Notes: a model not told the origin generated them from the sequence alone. A stretch of DNA of 64,000 nt from Seleniivibrio woodruffii (GCF_004339245.1 NZ_SMGG01000004.1:372001-436000); one strand, 5' to 3'; shown: positions 27,761 to 38,626, counted from the first letter of the stretch. Numbers and translations: made by a program.

Positions 27761-28570
27761 ATGAGCAAGCATATTGAAATCAAAAAGATTACAGTCAACA
27801 GCATCAGAAAAATGAAATCCGCAGGCGAAAGGATTTCATGTCTCACTGCGTACGATTTCACATCAGCATCAATACTTGATAAAGCCGGTATAGATATGAT
27901 CCTTGTTGGGGATTCCCTCGGTATGGTCGTAAACGGCTATGAAAACACACTTCCTGTCACCCTTGATGAAATAATCTATCATTGCAGGTCGGTGAAGCGT
28001 GGTGCTCAGAACGCATTTCTGATAGCCGACATGCCTTTCGGAACGTATCACGTTTCAGATGAGCAGGCGGTTGAAAACTGCATAAAGGTCATAAAAGAGA
28101 CCGGATTCGACGCTGTAAAGCTTGAGGGCGGTGCAGAGAGGGCGGCGCTGGTTAAAAAACTGACCGCATGCGGGATAAATGTCATGGGGCATATCGGCCT
28201 GATGCCGCAGATGGTGAGCACTATGGGCGGCTACAGGATTCAGGGCAGAGAAGGGCACGAAAAGCTTCTTGCGGATGCGAAAGCGCTGGAAGAGGCCGGA
28301 GCTTTTTCGATTGTTCTGGAAGGCACTGTAACGTCTGTTGCAAAGACCATAACCGAAAATCTGAAAATTCCCACAATAGGCATCGGAGCAGGTGTCCACT
28401 GCGATGGTCAGGTTCTGGTGTTTCATGATGTGTTCGGCATATTCGACGGTTTCACTCCTAAGTTCGTAAAGCAGTACGCTAACGTCAGCAAAATAATCTC
28501 TAAAGCAGCAAAATCGTATATAAAAGAAGTAAAAACAGCTCAATTTCCGGAAGATAAGCATTCTTTCTGA
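27761..28570 (+). CDS. panB: 3-methyl-2-oxobutanoate hydroxymethyltransferase
   Basis: 269 residues from MSKHIEIKKITV; ATG 27761 has AGAGG upstream. Motifs are LVGDSLGMVVNGYENTLPVT (about residues 46-65), KLEGGAE and VMGHIGLMPQ. PanB makes ketopantoate from ketoisovalerate and 5,10-methylene-THF, the first committed step to pantothenate and CoA. It is first in the panB-panC-panD operon. Confidence 0.97.
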   Translation: MSKHIEIKKITVNSIRKMKSAGERISCLTAYDFTSASILDKAGIDMILVGDSLGMVVNGYENTLPVTLDEIIYHCRSVKRGAQNAFLIADMPFGTYHVSDEQAVENCIKVIKETGFDAVKLEGGAERAALVKKLTACGINVMGHIGLMPQMVSTMGGYRIQGREGHEKLLADAKALEEAGAFSIVLEGTVTSVAKTITENLKIPTIGIGAGVHCDGQVLVFHDVFGIFDGFTPKFVKQYANVSKIISKAAKSYIKEVKTAQFPEDKHSF

Positions 28571-28578
28571 GGTAACGC

Positions 28579-29433
28579 ATGAAAATATTTAATAAAATAA
28601 CTGATATGAAAGCTGAAATAAAGAAATTAAAATCCGAAGGCAAGTCTGTGGGCTTTGTTCCCACCATGGGGTTTCTTCACGAAGGCCACATGAGTCTGGT
28701 GCGTGAGTCTGTGAGCAATAACGACGTGACGGTCACCAGTATATTTGTTAACCCTACTCAGTTCGGTCCAACGGAAGACCTCGCGGCTTATCCGAGAGAT
28801 TTTGAGCGTGACTGTGCCATGCTCGACAAGAATGGTGCGGACATTATTTTCCATCCCGAACCCTCAGAGATTTACGGAGAGGGCTTCTGCACAAAGGTTG
28901 AGCTTTCAGGAATAACCGAGGTGCTTTGCGGAATCTCCCGTCCTGTGCATTTTGCAGGTGTTGCAACAGTCGTCACAAAGCTGTTCAACATAGTGAACCC
29001 CGACAGAGCCTATTTCGGCTCAAAGGATTATCAGCAGCTTCAGGTTATCAGACGCATGGTGAAAGATCTGAACATGGATGTTGAGGTCGTTGGAATGCCT
29101 ATCATCCGTGAGGCGGACGGGCTGGCCATGAGCTCCAGAAACGTTTATCTGGGTGCACCGGAACGCAGGTCTGCTCTGGCTCTCAGCGGCAGTTTCAAGG
29201 TTGTTGAAGACCTGCTTAAGCAGGGCGTCACCGACTCGAAAACAATTAAGGAAAAAATTGCGGAGTTCATCCTGAGCCATCCGCATACAAGAATAGATTA
29301 CATCGAAACAGTGCACCCCGAGTCACTTGTTTCGGTGGACAGCGCAGAGGCGGATTTCGTTGTTGCGCTGGCTGTATATGTTGGTAAAGCAAGATTGATA
29401 GATAACAGATATTTTGAGGTGAACCATGCTTAG
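28579..29433 (+). CDS. panC: Pantothenate synthetase
   Basis: 284 residues. [14 protein letters not shown] (about residues 29-42, HIGH-like) and [16 protein letters not shown] (about 149-164, KMSKS-like role) are PanC signatures. It condenses pantoate and beta-alanine with ATP. The gene starts nine bases after panB and overlaps panD by eight bases. Confidence 0.97.
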   Translation: MKIFNKITDMKAEIKKLKSEGKSVGFVPTMGFLHEGHMSLVRESVSNNDVTVTSIFVNPTQFGPTEDLAAYPRDFERDCAMLDKNGADIIFHPEPSEIYGEGFCTKVELSGITEVLCGISRPVHFAGVATVVTKLFNIVNPDRAYFGSKDYQQLQVIRRMVKDLNMDVEVVGMPIIREADGLAMSSRNVYLGAPERRSALALSGSFKVVEDLLKQGVTDSKTIKEKIAEFILSHPHTRIDYIETVHPESLVSVDSAEADFVVALAVYVGKARLIDNRYFEVNHA

Positions 29434-29794
29434 AGAGATGTTCAAATCAAAGATTCACAGAGCCACCGTCACAGATGCAGACCTTCACTATGAAGGCAGT
29501 ATAGGCATCGACCTCGACCTTATGGAGGCCGCAGGCATCAGAGAATATGAAAAGGTCGACATCTGGAACATAACCAACGGCGAGCGTTTTCAGACCTATG
29601 CCATCGAAGGCAGAAGGGGAAGCGGCGAAATATGCCTTAACGGCGCAGCGGCACGAAAAGTGCACGTAGGCGATATGGTCATTATAGCCACATTTGCCAT
29701 GTTCGACGAAAAAGAGCTTGAAAACTTCAAACCCACTGTGGTTCAGGTTGACGCAAACAACAGGATTATCCAGAAAACCGACGCTTTAGTATAA
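29426..29794 (+). CDS. panD: Aspartate 1-decarboxylase
   Basis: 122 residues. [20 protein letters not shown] contains the Gly-Ser self-processing site (Ser about residue 28 from the first ATG) that yields the pyruvoyl cofactor; the conserved Tyr and NGAAARKV are also present. It makes beta-alanine from aspartate for PanC. The longer start at 29426 overlaps panC; ATG 29438 (MFKSKI) is an equally plausible start and matches the usual family N-terminus. Confidence 0.95.
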   Translation: MLREMFKSKIHRATVTDADLHYEGSIGIDLDLMEAAGIREYEKVDIWNITNGERFQTYAIEGRRGSGEICLNGAAARKVHVGDMVIIATFAMFDEKELENFKPTVVQVDANNRIIQKTDALV

Positions 29795-29797
29795 TAT

Positions 29798-29826
29798 TTG
29801 CAATCTCCCGATGAAACTGATATGAT
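29798..29826 (+). promoter_or_regulatory. Sigma-70-type promoter of cheW-recG
   Basis: TTGCAA (29798-29803), 17-bp spacer, TATGAT (29821-29826). About 26 bases upstream of the cheW ATG. Confidence 0.6.
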
Positions 29827-29852
29827 TGCTGAAAAACACAAAGAGGTTTTCT

Positions 29853-30305
29853 ATGTCTGAGTATAAACAGTATGTCCGTTTATTGCTTGCTGAAGACAAA
29901 TACGGCATAGATATCATGGATATAGAAGAGATTTTGAGAATGGTCGACATAACCACCGTTCCCAAGGCTCCTTCGTTTGTTGAGGGGATCATAAACCTGA
30001 GAGGGAGGGTAATCCCTATTGTTGACCTCAGAAAGAAACTTGGGCTGTTTGCAGGCGAGTTTACGGGCGCTACCCGTATAATCGTTGTTAACCTAAGCGG
30101 CCGAAAGATAGGCTTTGTGGTTGATAATGTTGAGGATGTTCTGCGTGTCAGCAGTGATGTCGTCGACAAGGCTCCCAGCGCATCAACAGGTGCGGATACA
30201 AAATATGTACAGGGCGTTGCCAAAACCGAGCAGGGAATGGTCATTATTCTTGACGTGCATAAGATATTCACCGGTAATGAATCATCAGCTCTGAATATGT
30301 TCTAA
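29853..30305 (+). CDS. cheW: Chemotaxis adaptor CheW
   Basis: 150 residues from MSEYKQYVRLLLAEDKYGID. GIINLRGRVIPIVDLRKKLG (about residues 49-68) is the hallmark CheW/CheA-P5 segment, and the two SH3-like subdomains are complete. It links chemoreceptors to CheA. It is a lone cheW with no other che gene in the window, and the recG ATG follows its stop directly, an odd functional pairing. ATG 29853 has AGAGG upstream; an in-frame upstream start is not needed. Confidence 0.94.
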   Translation: MSEYKQYVRLLLAEDKYGIDIMDIEEILRMVDITTVPKAPSFVEGIINLRGRVIPIVDLRKKLGLFAGEFTGATRIIVVNLSGRKIGFVVDNVEDVLRVSSDVVDKAPSASTGADTKYVQGVAKTEQGMVIILDVHKIFTGNESSALNMF

Positions 30306-32579
30306 ATGGCAAACGACAGAGGACGACTTTTAAGACTGCTTGCAGATATTAAAGACAATACGGCGGACTATTTCAAAAATCCCCGTAAATATCTGGATGC
30401 ATTGAAAGATATCACCACCCGCAGCGGTTTTGACTCTGCGGGTTTTGTTTTTAAGGACAGCTACGAGCGAAAAGAGCTTGAGGCTATTCTGGCTGAGCTC
30501 ACACTGCTTACTCAGGCTGCCACCACCACCGAAGAGTTCAAAACGGTGGACATCCGCAGTCTGCCCCGCATCGGCAAGAAGATGGCGGAATCTCTGGATA
30601 AACAGGGCATCCGCACCGTCGAGGATATGTTCTATCATTTTCCCTACAGATACGAATACATTGGCGAAACACTCAGCGGCAAGAAGGCTCTGACAGGAGT
30701 TTTCAAAACCGGCGGCATCATGCTGACAAAGAACCGCAAAAGGCTTTATAAGGCCGTGTTTCAGGCTGATTTCGGTCAGTTTGCGGCGGTATGGTTTCAT
30801 TTTTCGGCAAAATTTCCCGCCGGAGTGCTGAAAGAGGGCGAAAAATACACTCTTTACGGTCAGTCGGGCACTTTCGGCGGACTGGATTCCATTGTCCATC
30901 CGCAGTTCATCAAAGAGAGCGAGATGGGCGAGATAATGCCTGTCTACACTCTGCCCAAAACCGTTGCGCAGAAGGTCTATCATGCGGCTGTGAAGGCGGC
31001 TCTGGAGAGATATCTGGGGCTTGTGCCGGATTATCTGCCCGCCAGATACGAAACCAGATACAAATATCCTTCGGCGAAGGAATCGCTGAAGCTGATACAT
31101 AACCCGGACACACCCTATGAGCTTTCGGCACTGTCAGACAGAAGCCATCCGGCATATCAGAGATTCATCTACGAAGAACTTTTCTATCTCCAGATGGGGC
31201 TTCTATACAAAAAGAAGGCTTACACCCGTCAGGAGGGCATCCGTTTCGATATCAAAATGGAATATCTTGAATGGATAAAAAAACTGCTGCCGTTCAAGTT
31301 CACCCATGCACAGAAGAAGGTAATGGCCGAAATATTTAACGATATGTCCGCCACCGGACAGATGAACAGGCTGGTTCAGGGGGATGTGGGAAGCGGAAAG
31401 ACCATCGTTGCTTTCACGGCGGGGCTTGTTGCCGTCAAAAACGGCTGGCAGGTGGCCGTAATCGCCCCTACGGAGGTTCTGGCGCGCCAGCATATGGCTA
31501 ACCTTGTTAAGCTGATTCAGGGCACTGATGTCACTGCTGCGCTTCTGACAGGTTCTATGACCAACGCTGAGAAAAAACGGACAAAAGAGATGATAGCCGC
31601 AGGGCACATGGATTTTGTGGTGGGCACTCATGCGGTGATTCAGGAGAATGCCGATTTCATGAGGCTTGGGCTTGCCATCATCGACGAACAGCACCGCTTC
31701 GGTGTTGAACAGCGGAAAACGCTGATAGAGAAGGGCTATATGCCCGATATCCTGCTTATGACAGCCACGCCGATACCCAGAACTCTGGCTCTGTCGTTCT
31801 ACGGCGACCTTGATATCAGCATAATAGACGAGATGCCTCCGGGCAGAACACCCATAATAACAAAACACAGCAATAAGATAGAGGATGCGCACAGGCTCAT
31901 TGCGGACGAGATTGCAAAGGGGCATGGTGCCTATGTGATATATCCGCTGATAGATACAAGCGAAAAACTGGATCTGAAAGCGGCAACGGATGAATATGAG
32001 AAGCTCTGCGAAATATTCGGCGAGGCAAACGTGGGGCTGCTCCACGGGCGGATGAAGCACGAACAGAAGCAGGCGCTCATGGACGCTTTCAAGGCCGGAA
32101 CCATAAAGATTCTGGTATCAACAACCGTGGTTGAGGTTGGTGTGGACGTTCCGCAGGCAACAGTCATGGTCATTGAAAACTCCGAGCGGTTCGGTCTTTC
32201 GCAGCTGCATCAGCTGAGAGGACGGGTTGGCAGAAGCCACAGGCAGTCGTATTGCATGCTCATAACCGGAAAAGAGGTTTCCGAGGAGGGCAGGGAACGC
32301 ATAAACGCCATGTGCAGGCATGCCGACGGTTTCCGCCTGAGCGAGATCGATCTGGAGATGCGAGGCCCAGGCGATTTCTTCGGAACAAGGCAGTCAGGCC
32401 TTCCGGAGTTTCAGTTTTCAAACATTGTAAGAGACGTTAAAGTGTTGCAGGCGGCGAGAAACGATGCCGCAGAGGTGCTGGCGGAAGACCCGTCGCTGTC
32501 CATGCCGAAAAATGCTGTAATAAAACAGGTTTTAGCGAAAAAGTGGAAAAAGGAACTAGAGTATATAGATATTGCCTGA
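30306..32579 (+). CDS. recG: ATP-dependent DNA helicase RecG
   Basis: 757 residues. The N-terminal wedge/OB domain (about 60-240) is followed by the SF2 motor: Walker A QGDVGSGKTIVA, DEQH in IIDEQHRFGV, LLMTATPIPRTLAL, and the C-terminal QLRGRVGRS motif VI. RecG regresses stalled forks and resolves recombination intermediates. It starts immediately after the cheW stop with no gap, so translation is probably coupled. Confidence 0.97.
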   Translation: MANDRGRLLRLLADIKDNTADYFKNPRKYLDALKDITTRSGFDSAGFVFKDSYERKELEAILAELTLLTQAATTTEEFKTVDIRSLPRIGKKMAESLDKQGIRTVEDMFYHFPYRYEYIGETLSGKKALTGVFKTGGIMLTKNRKRLYKAVFQADFGQFAAVWFHFSAKFPAGVLKEGEKYTLYGQSGTFGGLDSIVHPQFIKESEMGEIMPVYTLPKTVAQKVYHAAVKAALERYLGLVPDYLPARYETRYKYPSAKESLKLIHNPDTPYELSALSDRSHPAYQRFIYEELFYLQMGLLYKKKAYTRQEGIRFDIKMEYLEWIKKLLPFKFTHAQKKVMAEIFNDMSATGQMNRLVQGDVGSGKTIVAFTAGLVAVKNGWQVAVIAPTEVLARQHMANLVKLIQGTDVTAALLTGSMTNAEKKRTKEMIAAGHMDFVVGTHAVIQENADFMRLGLAIIDEQHRFGVEQRKTLIEKGYMPDILLMTATPIPRTLALSFYGDLDISIIDEMPPGRTPIITKHSNKIEDAHRLIADEIAKGHGAYVIYPLIDTSEKLDLKAATDEYEKLCEIFGEANVGLLHGRMKHEQKQALMDAFKAGTIKILVSTTVVEVGVDVPQATVMVIENSERFGLSQLHQLRGRVGRSHRQSYCMLITGKEVSEEGRERINAMCRHADGFRLSEIDLEMRGPGDFFGTRQSGLPEFQFSNIVRDVKVLQAARNDAAEVLAEDPSLSMPKNAVIKQVLAKKWKKELEYIDIA

Positions 32580-32656
32580 TGTGTGCAATTCGATTTGATT
32601 TATACTGTTTTCTGCGGTTTAATTGATGTATAAGTATCAGACAGGAGGCAACCCCG

Positions 32657-33193
32657 ATGCAGCTAATTAAACTTACTGAAGAACAGCTCAAAAACATCTG
32701 CTCCGGCATCAACCTGCAGAGAGCGGAAAACTATGTCGGGAAATTCCAGAACTGCTCCATTGACGGTGCCATCGTCAAAGGCACAATCAAAGGCAACCAC
32801 GGTGACTATGAGGTCACACTTGACCTTTCAACCGATCCCATCGGCTACAAATGCTGCTGTGAAAACTCGAAAGAACACTTCTGCAAGCATGCCGCCGCTC
32901 TGGGTCTTACCTACATCTACACTCCGTGGGTGTTCGCCAGCAAAGTTAAGATGGATAGAAAAAAGCTCCAGACCACAAACGAGATACAGTTTTTTGTAAA
33001 GACAACCCCCCTAAAAGACCTTCTGGACGAGCTTAAGAAAGCTGACGTTTCGCTTTCGACCCTCGCCGAGCTGACGGGAATCTCCGTTCAGCAGATATCA
33101 GTTATGGTCAAAGAGGACTCGACGGGAAGGCATCACGCCCTCACAGATCCATTGAAGATGTCGTGCCTTTTCCTTCTGGAAAAATATGCATAA
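32657..33193 (+). CDS. SWIM zinc-finger protein
   Basis: 178 residues. YKCCCENSKEHFCKHAAAL (about residues 55-73) fits the SWIM motif CxCx(n)CxH, a zinc-binding module found in proteins that act on nucleic acids or proteins. The C-terminal part contains an HTH-like stretch (STLAELTGISVQQISVMV, about 138-155), which suggests DNA binding. Stand-alone; RBS AGGAGG at 32643. It is monocistronic with a terminator after the stop. No enzymatic domain is recognised. Confidence 0.82.
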   Translation: MQLIKLTEEQLKNICSGINLQRAENYVGKFQNCSIDGAIVKGTIKGNHGDYEVTLDLSTDPIGYKCCCENSKEHFCKHAAALGLTYIYTPWVFASKVKMDRKKLQTTNEIQFFVKTTPLKDLLDELKKADVSLSTLAELTGISVQQISVMVKEDSTGRHHALTDPLKMSCLFLLEKYA

Positions 33194-33194
33194 C

Positions 33195-33225
33195 AAAAAG
33201 CCCTGTTAAGTCAGGGCTTTTTTTT
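33195..33225 (+). terminator. Rho-independent terminator after the SWIM gene
   Basis: Stem AAAAAGCCCTG / CAGGGCTTTTT, 6-base loop, followed by more T. Confidence 0.93.
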
Positions 33226-33246
33226 GATAAAACACAAAGGATTAAT

Positions 33247-33522
33247 ATGACTGAAACTACTAAGAAAAAAGACCCTTTTCACGGAATCACACTGGAAATG
33301 ATCGTAACCAGACTGATGAAGCATTACGGTTGGGAAAAACTGGGGGAGCTGATAACCATCAAATGCTTCATGAAAAATCAGAGCATTCCGTCCTGCCTTA
33401 AATTTCTCCGGCAGACCCCCTGGGCGAGAGCAAAAGTCGAGGAACTTTATCTGGCTACAGAGTTCACCGATGAGGAACCCGTTAAGGTTAAGAAGGTTAA
33501 GTCCGATGCAGAAGAGGCTTAG
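33247..33522 (+). CDS. VF530 (DUF2132) family DNA-binding protein
   Basis: 91 residues. The core FHGITLEMIVTRLMKHYGWE, then IKCFMKNQSIPSCLKFLR and TPWARAKVEELYL, matches the VF530/DUF2132 family, first studied structurally from Vibrio fischeri and annotated as DNA-binding. ATG 33247 was chosen because upstream codons overlap the terminator hairpin. The C-terminal tail is Lys/Glu-rich. Cellular role unknown. Confidence 0.88.
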   Translation: MTETTKKKDPFHGITLEMIVTRLMKHYGWEKLGELITIKCFMKNQSIPSCLKFLRQTPWARAKVEELYLATEFTDEEPVKVKKVKSDAEEA

Positions 33523-33620
33523 ATATAATTTATGCCTGAAACGCATTATCACCTTGTAAAACGGAATGAAATCTGATAGAAAATTGAAGTTTTGCCCATA
33601 GCGGTTCATCGGAGGATATT

Positions 33621-36600
33621 TTGGCTAAGAGAACAGACATTAAGTCTATCATGATAATAGGTTCCGGACCTATCGTCATCGGACAGGCATGCGAATTCGA
33701 CTATTCGGGAACTCAGGCTGTTAAAGCACTGAAAGAAGAGGGATACAGAGTTATTCTCATCAACTCAAACCCTGCAACAATCATGACAGATCCCGAGATA
33801 GCCGATGCTACATACATCGAACCCCTTAACGTGGAAATGGCGGAAAAGATAATCGCAAAGGAACGTCCCGATGCGATACTGCCCACTGTCGGCGGTCAGA
33901 CTGCGCTTAACCTCGCAAAAGACCTTCATGCGGCAGGCGTTCTGGAAAAATACAACGTTGAACTCATCGGTGCAAAGATAGAAGCCATCGACAAAGCGGA
34001 GGACAGAGAGCTTTTCAAGCAGGCCATGAAGAAAATAGGCCTCACTCTGCCTGAAAGCTACGTTGTAAACACCTATCAGGATGCCCTTGACTGCATCGAT
34101 AAAATCGGCTTCCCCGCAATCATCCGCCCCTCGTTCACCCTTGGCGGAACAGGCGGAAACGTCGCCTACAACATGGAAGAATACAAAGAATATGTGGAGT
34201 GGGGGCTTGAGGCCTCACCCGTAACCGAGATCCTCGTTGAGGAATCAGTGCTCGGATGGAAAGAGTACGAGCTTGAGGTCATGCGTGACCTTAACGACAA
34301 CGTTGTCATCATCTGCTCCATCGAAAACATAGATGCAATGGGCGTTCACACAGGCGACAGCATCACTGTTGCACCTGCGCAGACTCTCACCGACAAAGAA
34401 TATCAGGTCATGCGTAACGCCGCACTGGCGGTTATCCGTGAGATAGGCGTTGATACAGGCGGTTCGAACGTTCAGTTCGCCGTTGACCCCAAAACAGGCA
34501 AGCAGATAATCATCGAGATGAACCCCAGAGTTTCCAGAAGCTCCGCTCTTGCATCAAAAGCAACAGGATTCCCCATCGCAAAAATTGCGGCTAAACTGGC
34601 TGTGGGCTACACTCTTGACGAGCTTAAAAACGACATCACGCTCAAGACCCCTGCGTCTTTCGAGCCTACTATAGACTACTGCGTAACAAAGTTTCCCAGA
34701 TTTACATTCGAGAAATTCCCCGGAGCGGATAACACCCTGACAACTCAGATGAAATCCGTAGGCGAGGCAATGTCTATCGGCAGAACCTTCAAAGAGTCAA
34801 TGCAGAAAGCCATCAGCTCTCTGGAGATAGGTAAATCGGGCTTTGACGAAGTTTACTCCGACGAAGAGAGAATGACCGAAACTGCCATCGAAAACATAAA
34901 ATCACTGCTCAGACGCCCTACGGCAGAGCGTATGTGGTATGTTGGCGAGGCTTTCAGAGCGGGCTTCTCCGTTCAGGAAGTCCACGAGCTTTGCTTCATC
35001 GATCCGTGGTTCCTCGACAACATCAAACAGATAATAGATTTCGAAGAAGTTCTTAAGAAATATTCAATCACATCAATAGATGATGCGACATTCCTTAAAG
35101 CAAAGCAGATGGGATTCAGTGATAAACGTCTGGCAAAACTCATGAAATGCACTGAACTTCAGGTCTGGGAAAAGACCAGAGGCAAGGCTGTCTACAAGCG
35201 TGTGGATACCTGCGGCGCAGAGTTTGAGTCGTTTACTCCCTATCTTTACAGCACATATGAAAAAGAGTGCGAGGCTGAACCCACCGATAAGAAGAAAATA
35301 ATGATCCTCGGCGGCGGTCCCAACCGTATCGGTCAGGGTATTGAGTTCGACTACTGCTGTGTCCACGCATCCTTCGCCCTTGAGGAGATGGGATTCGAGA
35401 CCATCATGGTCAACTGTAACCCCGAAACGGTTTCAACCGACTACGACACCTCCGACAGACTCTATTTCGAACCCCTCACAAGGGAACACGTTCTCAATAT
35501 AGTTGAAAAGGAGAAACCCTTCGGCGTTATCGTTCAGTTCGGCGGTCAGACACCTCTGAAACTGGCTGTACCCCTTGAAAAAGCGGGAGTGCCTATTCTG
35601 GGTACGTCACCCGACAGCATCGACATTGCAGAGGACAGAGAGCGTTTTAAAGACCTCATAACCAGACTGAATATCAAACAGCCGCCCAACGGCATCGCAA
35701 AGACAGCCGAAGAGGCCTATAAAATTGCCGAGGAGATCGGCTATCCCGTGGTTGTGCGCCCCTCATACGTTCTTGGCGGACGTGCCATGGAGATAGTGTA
35801 CGACACGGAATCACTGCAAAGCTATATGGTTCACGCTGTTCAGGCCAGCGATGAGCACCCAGTGCTTATTGACAAATACCTTCAGCATGCAACCGAGGTG
35901 GACGTTGACTCCATCAGCGACGGCGAAATAACCGTTATAGGCTCAATCATGCAGCATATCGAAGAGGCGGGAGTTCACTCCGGCGACTCTGCATGCTCAA
36001 TCCCTTCCAGAACCATCAACGACAAGGTTCGTGCTCAGCTTCTGGAACACACAAGAAACATCGCAAAAGAGCTGAAGGTCATCGGTCTGATGAACATTCA
36101 GTATGCAATCAAAGACGACGAAATATACATGCTTGAGGTAAACCCCAGAGCATCCAGAACAATTCCCTATGTAAGCAAGACAATAGGCGTTCCCCTTGCA
36201 AAAATGGCCGCAAAGGTCATGGCTGGTGCGAAGCTGAAAGACCTCGGATTCACAAAAGAGGTGGATATAACCTACTTTACAGTTAAAGAGTCCGTGTTCC
36301 CCTTCGTAAAATTCCCCGGAACAGACCTCGTTCTCGGACCCGAGATGAAGTCGACAGGGGAGGTAATGGGTATCGATTCTCACTTCGGCAGTGCTTTCTA
36401 CAAGGCTCAGATAGCCGCCGGAAACAAACTGCCCAAGAAAGGAAACGTGTTCATCAGCGTTAAAGATTCCGTTAAAGACGAAATACTCGGCGTTGCGAAA
36501 GAGCTTGTTAAAATTGGCTTCAAACTCGTATCCACAGCAGGAACCTATGGATTTCTGAAAGAGAACGGGCTTGAGGTAGAAAAACTTGCTAAAGTACATG

Positions 36601-36839
36601 AAGGTGTCCGCCCCAACGTTATCGACAAGATAAAGAACGGCGAGATCGCCTTTGTAATCAATATCCCCGAGAGTAAAAAGTCCAGACTGGACAGCGAATC
36701 CATCAGAAGGACAATACTCAGCTACAGCGTGCCCTACGTTACCACCGTTGAAGCGGCGAAGGCATGCGTTGTGGCCATTGAGGCCGGACAGAAAGGCCTC
36801 ACCGTTACGCCCATTCAGGATTACTACAAAAGAGGATAG
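33621..36839 (+). CDS. carB: Carbamoyl-phosphate synthase large subunit
   Basis: 1072 residues, full length, with two ATP-grasp halves ([20 protein letters not shown] near residue 13 and [20 protein letters not shown] near 563) and a C-terminal MGS-like allosteric domain. It makes carbamoyl phosphate for pyrimidines and arginine. Start TTG 33621 has CGGAGGA upstream. No carA is in the window. The stop overlaps the GTG/ATG start region of pyrK, so carB-pyrK-pyrD form one pyrimidine operon. Confidence 0.97.
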   Translation: MAKRTDIKSIMIIGSGPIVIGQACEFDYSGTQAVKALKEEGYRVILINSNPATIMTDPEIADATYIEPLNVEMAEKIIAKERPDAILPTVGGQTALNLAKDLHAAGVLEKYNVELIGAKIEAIDKAEDRELFKQAMKKIGLTLPESYVVNTYQDALDCIDKIGFPAIIRPSFTLGGTGGNVAYNMEEYKEYVEWGLEASPVTEILVEESVLGWKEYELEVMRDLNDNVVIICSIENIDAMGVHTGDSITVAPAQTLTDKEYQVMRNAALAVIREIGVDTGGSNVQFAVDPKTGKQIIIEMNPRVSRSSALASKATGFPIAKIAAKLAVGYTLDELKNDITLKTPASFEPTIDYCVTKFPRFTFEKFPGADNTLTTQMKSVGEAMSIGRTFKESMQKAISSLEIGKSGFDEVYSDEERMTETAIENIKSLLRRPTAERMWYVGEAFRAGFSVQEVHELCFIDPWFLDNIKQIIDFEEVLKKYSITSIDDATFLKAKQMGFSDKRLAKLMKCTELQVWEKTRGKAVYKRVDTCGAEFESFTPYLYSTYEKECEAEPTDKKKIMILGGGPNRIGQGIEFDYCCVHASFALEEMGFETIMVNCNPETVSTDYDTSDRLYFEPLTREHVLNIVEKEKPFGVIVQFGGQTPLKLAVPLEKAGVPILGTSPDSIDIAEDRERFKDLITRLNIKQPPNGIAKTAEEAYKIAEEIGYPVVVRPSYVLGGRAMEIVYDTESLQSYMVHAVQASDEHPVLIDKYLQHATEVDVDSISDGEITVIGSIMQHIEEAGVHSGDSACSIPSRTINDKVRAQLLEHTRNIAKELKVIGLMNIQYAIKDDEIYMLEVNPRASRTIPYVSKTIGVPLAKMAAKVMAGAKLKDLGFTKEVDITYFTVKESVFPFVKFPGTDLVLGPEMKSTGEVMGIDSHFGSAFYKAQIAAGNKLPKKGNVFISVKDSVKDEILGVAKELVKIGFKLVSTAGTYGFLKENGLEVEKLAKVHEGVRPNVIDKIKNGEIAFVINIPESKKSRLDSESIRRTILSYSVPYVTTVEAAKACVVAIEAGQKGLTVTPIQDYYKRG

Positions 36840-36841
36840 TG

Positions 36842-37621
36842 ATGAAAGGAAAAGTGGTTAAAAACCAGAGACTTAACGATAAATACTTTTTCCTTGAAAT
36901 AAAATCGGAGGAGTTTGTTACTCAGGCGCATGTCGGTCAGTTTCTCATGATCAAACCCGGCAGTCAGGAGTATACCCACGATCCGCTTCTGCGCCGCCCG
37001 CTGGGTGTCGCAGATGTTCACGACGGCAAGTTCAACCTTGTCTATATGGTTGTGGGCAAAGGAACAAAACTCCTCAGCGAGTTCCACGAAGGGGGCATGA
37101 TAGAGTTCTCCGCACCGCTGGGCAACAGCTTCACTCTGCTTGAGAACAAACGTGTGGCTCTGGTTGCAGGCGGAATAGGGATAGCCCCTGTTTTCTGGCT
37201 CGCAAAAACCCTCAAAAACCGTGGTTGTGTTGTCGACCTTTACTACGGCGGCCGTACTGTTGACGATGTTGTCCTGCTTGAAGAGCTTAAGGAGAACACC
37301 GATCACCTTATCGTGACAACAGACGACGGCTCTGCGGGAATCAAAGGGTTTGTTACACTGCCTTTCAAAGAAAACGTCGAAACGTATGACATGGTCTATG
37401 CTTGCGGCCCTAAGCCCATGCTTAAAACCGTCAGTGAAATATGCGTTAATGCTGAAGTACCTGTTGAGGTTTCCCTCGACGAGCGCATGGCCTGCGGACT
37501 TGGCGCATGCCTCGGCTGTATCATCTATCTGAGAGAGGGTGATGAGATAGTTCAGAAAAGATGCTGTGTGGAAGGCCCCGTTTTTGACGGAGCCAAAATC
37601 GCTTGGGACAAATTAAGTTAA
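36842..37621 (+). CDS. pyrK: Dihydroorotate dehydrogenase electron-transfer subunit
   Basis: 259 residues. The FAD/NAD ferredoxin-reductase fold shows RRPLGVAD and VAGGIGIAPVFWLA, and the C-terminal [2Fe-2S] motif has cysteines in ACGLGACLGCIIY and KRCCVEGPVF. PyrK passes electrons from PyrD type 1B to NAD+. ATG 36842 was chosen; a GTG three bases upstream overlaps the carB stop. Its position between carB and pyrD agrees. Confidence 0.94.
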   Translation: MKGKVVKNQRLNDKYFFLEIKSEEFVTQAHVGQFLMIKPGSQEYTHDPLLRRPLGVADVHDGKFNLVYMVVGKGTKLLSEFHEGGMIEFSAPLGNSFTLLENKRVALVAGGIGIAPVFWLAKTLKNRGCVVDLYYGGRTVDDVVLLEELKENTDHLIVTTDDGSAGIKGFVTLPFKENVETYDMVYACGPKPMLKTVSEICVNAEVPVEVSLDERMACGLGACLGCIIYLREGDEIVQKRCCVEGPVFDGAKIAWDKLS

Positions 37622-37636
37622 TCCGGAGAATGCTTT

Positions 37637-38557
37637 ATGTCTGACAGACTGAAAACCACCTTTTGCGGAATAGAGTTCAAGAACCCGGTGATAACCGCCA
37701 GCGGAACTTTCGGCTATGGACTTGAATACGCAAAATACATAGATATCAGCAAATTAGGCGGAATCTCAGTTAAGGGTATCTCCCTTAAAGAGGTTCAGGG
37801 CAACCCCATGCCCAGAATAATGGAGACCACCTCCGGCATGCTGAACGCAATCGGCCTTCAGAATGTCGGTGTGGAGCGTTTCATCACGGAAAAACTGCCT
37901 GAGCTGCGCAAGCACGACACAAAGATAATCGTAAATTTCTGGGGCAAAACTATTGAAGAATATGTTGAAGTTGCCAGAATCCTTGACGAGGCGGACGTGG
38001 ATATGCTTGAAATGAACATATCCTGCCCTAACATCAAAGAGGGCGGCATCGCTTTCGGAACAGACCCCAAAATGACCCATGAGGTCACATACAACGTTAA
38101 GAAAGTTCTTAAGAATAAACCTCTGATGGTAAAGCTTTCTCCTAATGTGACAAACATTAAGGTATATGCTCAGGCCTGTGAACAGGCGGGTGCGGATGCC
38201 ATCAGCGCTATAAACACTCTGCTTGGAATGTCGGTTAACATCCATAACAGAAAGCCTAATATCTACAACATCACCGGCGGGCTTTCAGGTCCTGCCATTA
38301 AACCAGTGGCCATCCGTATGGTTCACGAGACTTTCCGCACGGTCAAAATTCCGATAATGGGTATCGGCGGTATAATTGACTGGAAAGACGTTGTTGAGTT
38401 CGGTCTGGTGGGTGCGTCTGCGGTGCAGGTTGGCACGGCAAACTTCATTGATCCCGAAATTCCTCTTAAGATAATCAGCGATCTTGATAAGTATATGGCT
38501 GAGAATAATATAGGTAATTTCAGCGAACTGACCGGAACGGTCAATCTGGACAGATAA
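37637..38557 (+). CDS. pyrD: Dihydroorotate dehydrogenase, type 1B
   Basis: 306 residues. TASGTFGYG near residue 21, the catalytic Cys in EMNISCPNIKEGG (about residue 134), and IMGIGGIIDWKDVVEF are typical of class 1B enzymes, which work with PyrK. It oxidises dihydroorotate to orotate in the cytoplasm. CGGAG lies upstream. It is the last gene of the operon, followed by hairpin repeats and a terminator. Confidence 0.96.
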   Translation: MSDRLKTTFCGIEFKNPVITASGTFGYGLEYAKYIDISKLGGISVKGISLKEVQGNPMPRIMETTSGMLNAIGLQNVGVERFITEKLPELRKHDTKIIVNFWGKTIEEYVEVARILDEADVDMLEMNISCPNIKEGGIAFGTDPKMTHEVTYNVKKVLKNKPLMVKLSPNVTNIKVYAQACEQAGADAISAINTLLGMSVNIHNRKPNIYNITGGLSGPAIKPVAIRMVHETFRTVKIPIMGIGGIIDWKDVVEFGLVGASAVQVGTANFIDPEIPLKIISDLDKYMAENNIGNFSELTGTVNLDR

Positions 38558-38563
38558 TTTGCA

Positions 38564-38593
38564 GTCATCCTGAGGCTGCGGCCGAAGGATCTC
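38564..38593 (+). repeat. GA-loop hairpin repeat, copy 3
   Basis: ATCCT-GA-GGC-TGCG-GCC-GA-AGGAT flanked by GTC and CTC. Both stems pair perfectly and the GA/GA internal loop is conserved. It lies seven bases after the pyrD stop. Confidence 0.82.
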
Positions 38594-38600
38594 ACAATTT

Positions 38601-38626
38601 AGATTCTTCATTTCATTCAGAATGAC
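38601..38626 (-). repeat. GA-loop hairpin repeat, copy 4
   Basis: Minus strand ATTCT-GA-AT-GAA-AT-GA-AGAAT flanked by GTC and CT. Its stem pairs differ from copies 1, 3 and 5 by compensatory changes. Confidence 0.78.

Noticed and set aside
35997-36599. 200-codon antisense frame over carB
   Set aside because: Cys/Phe-rich translation typical of antisense reading of a biased gene.
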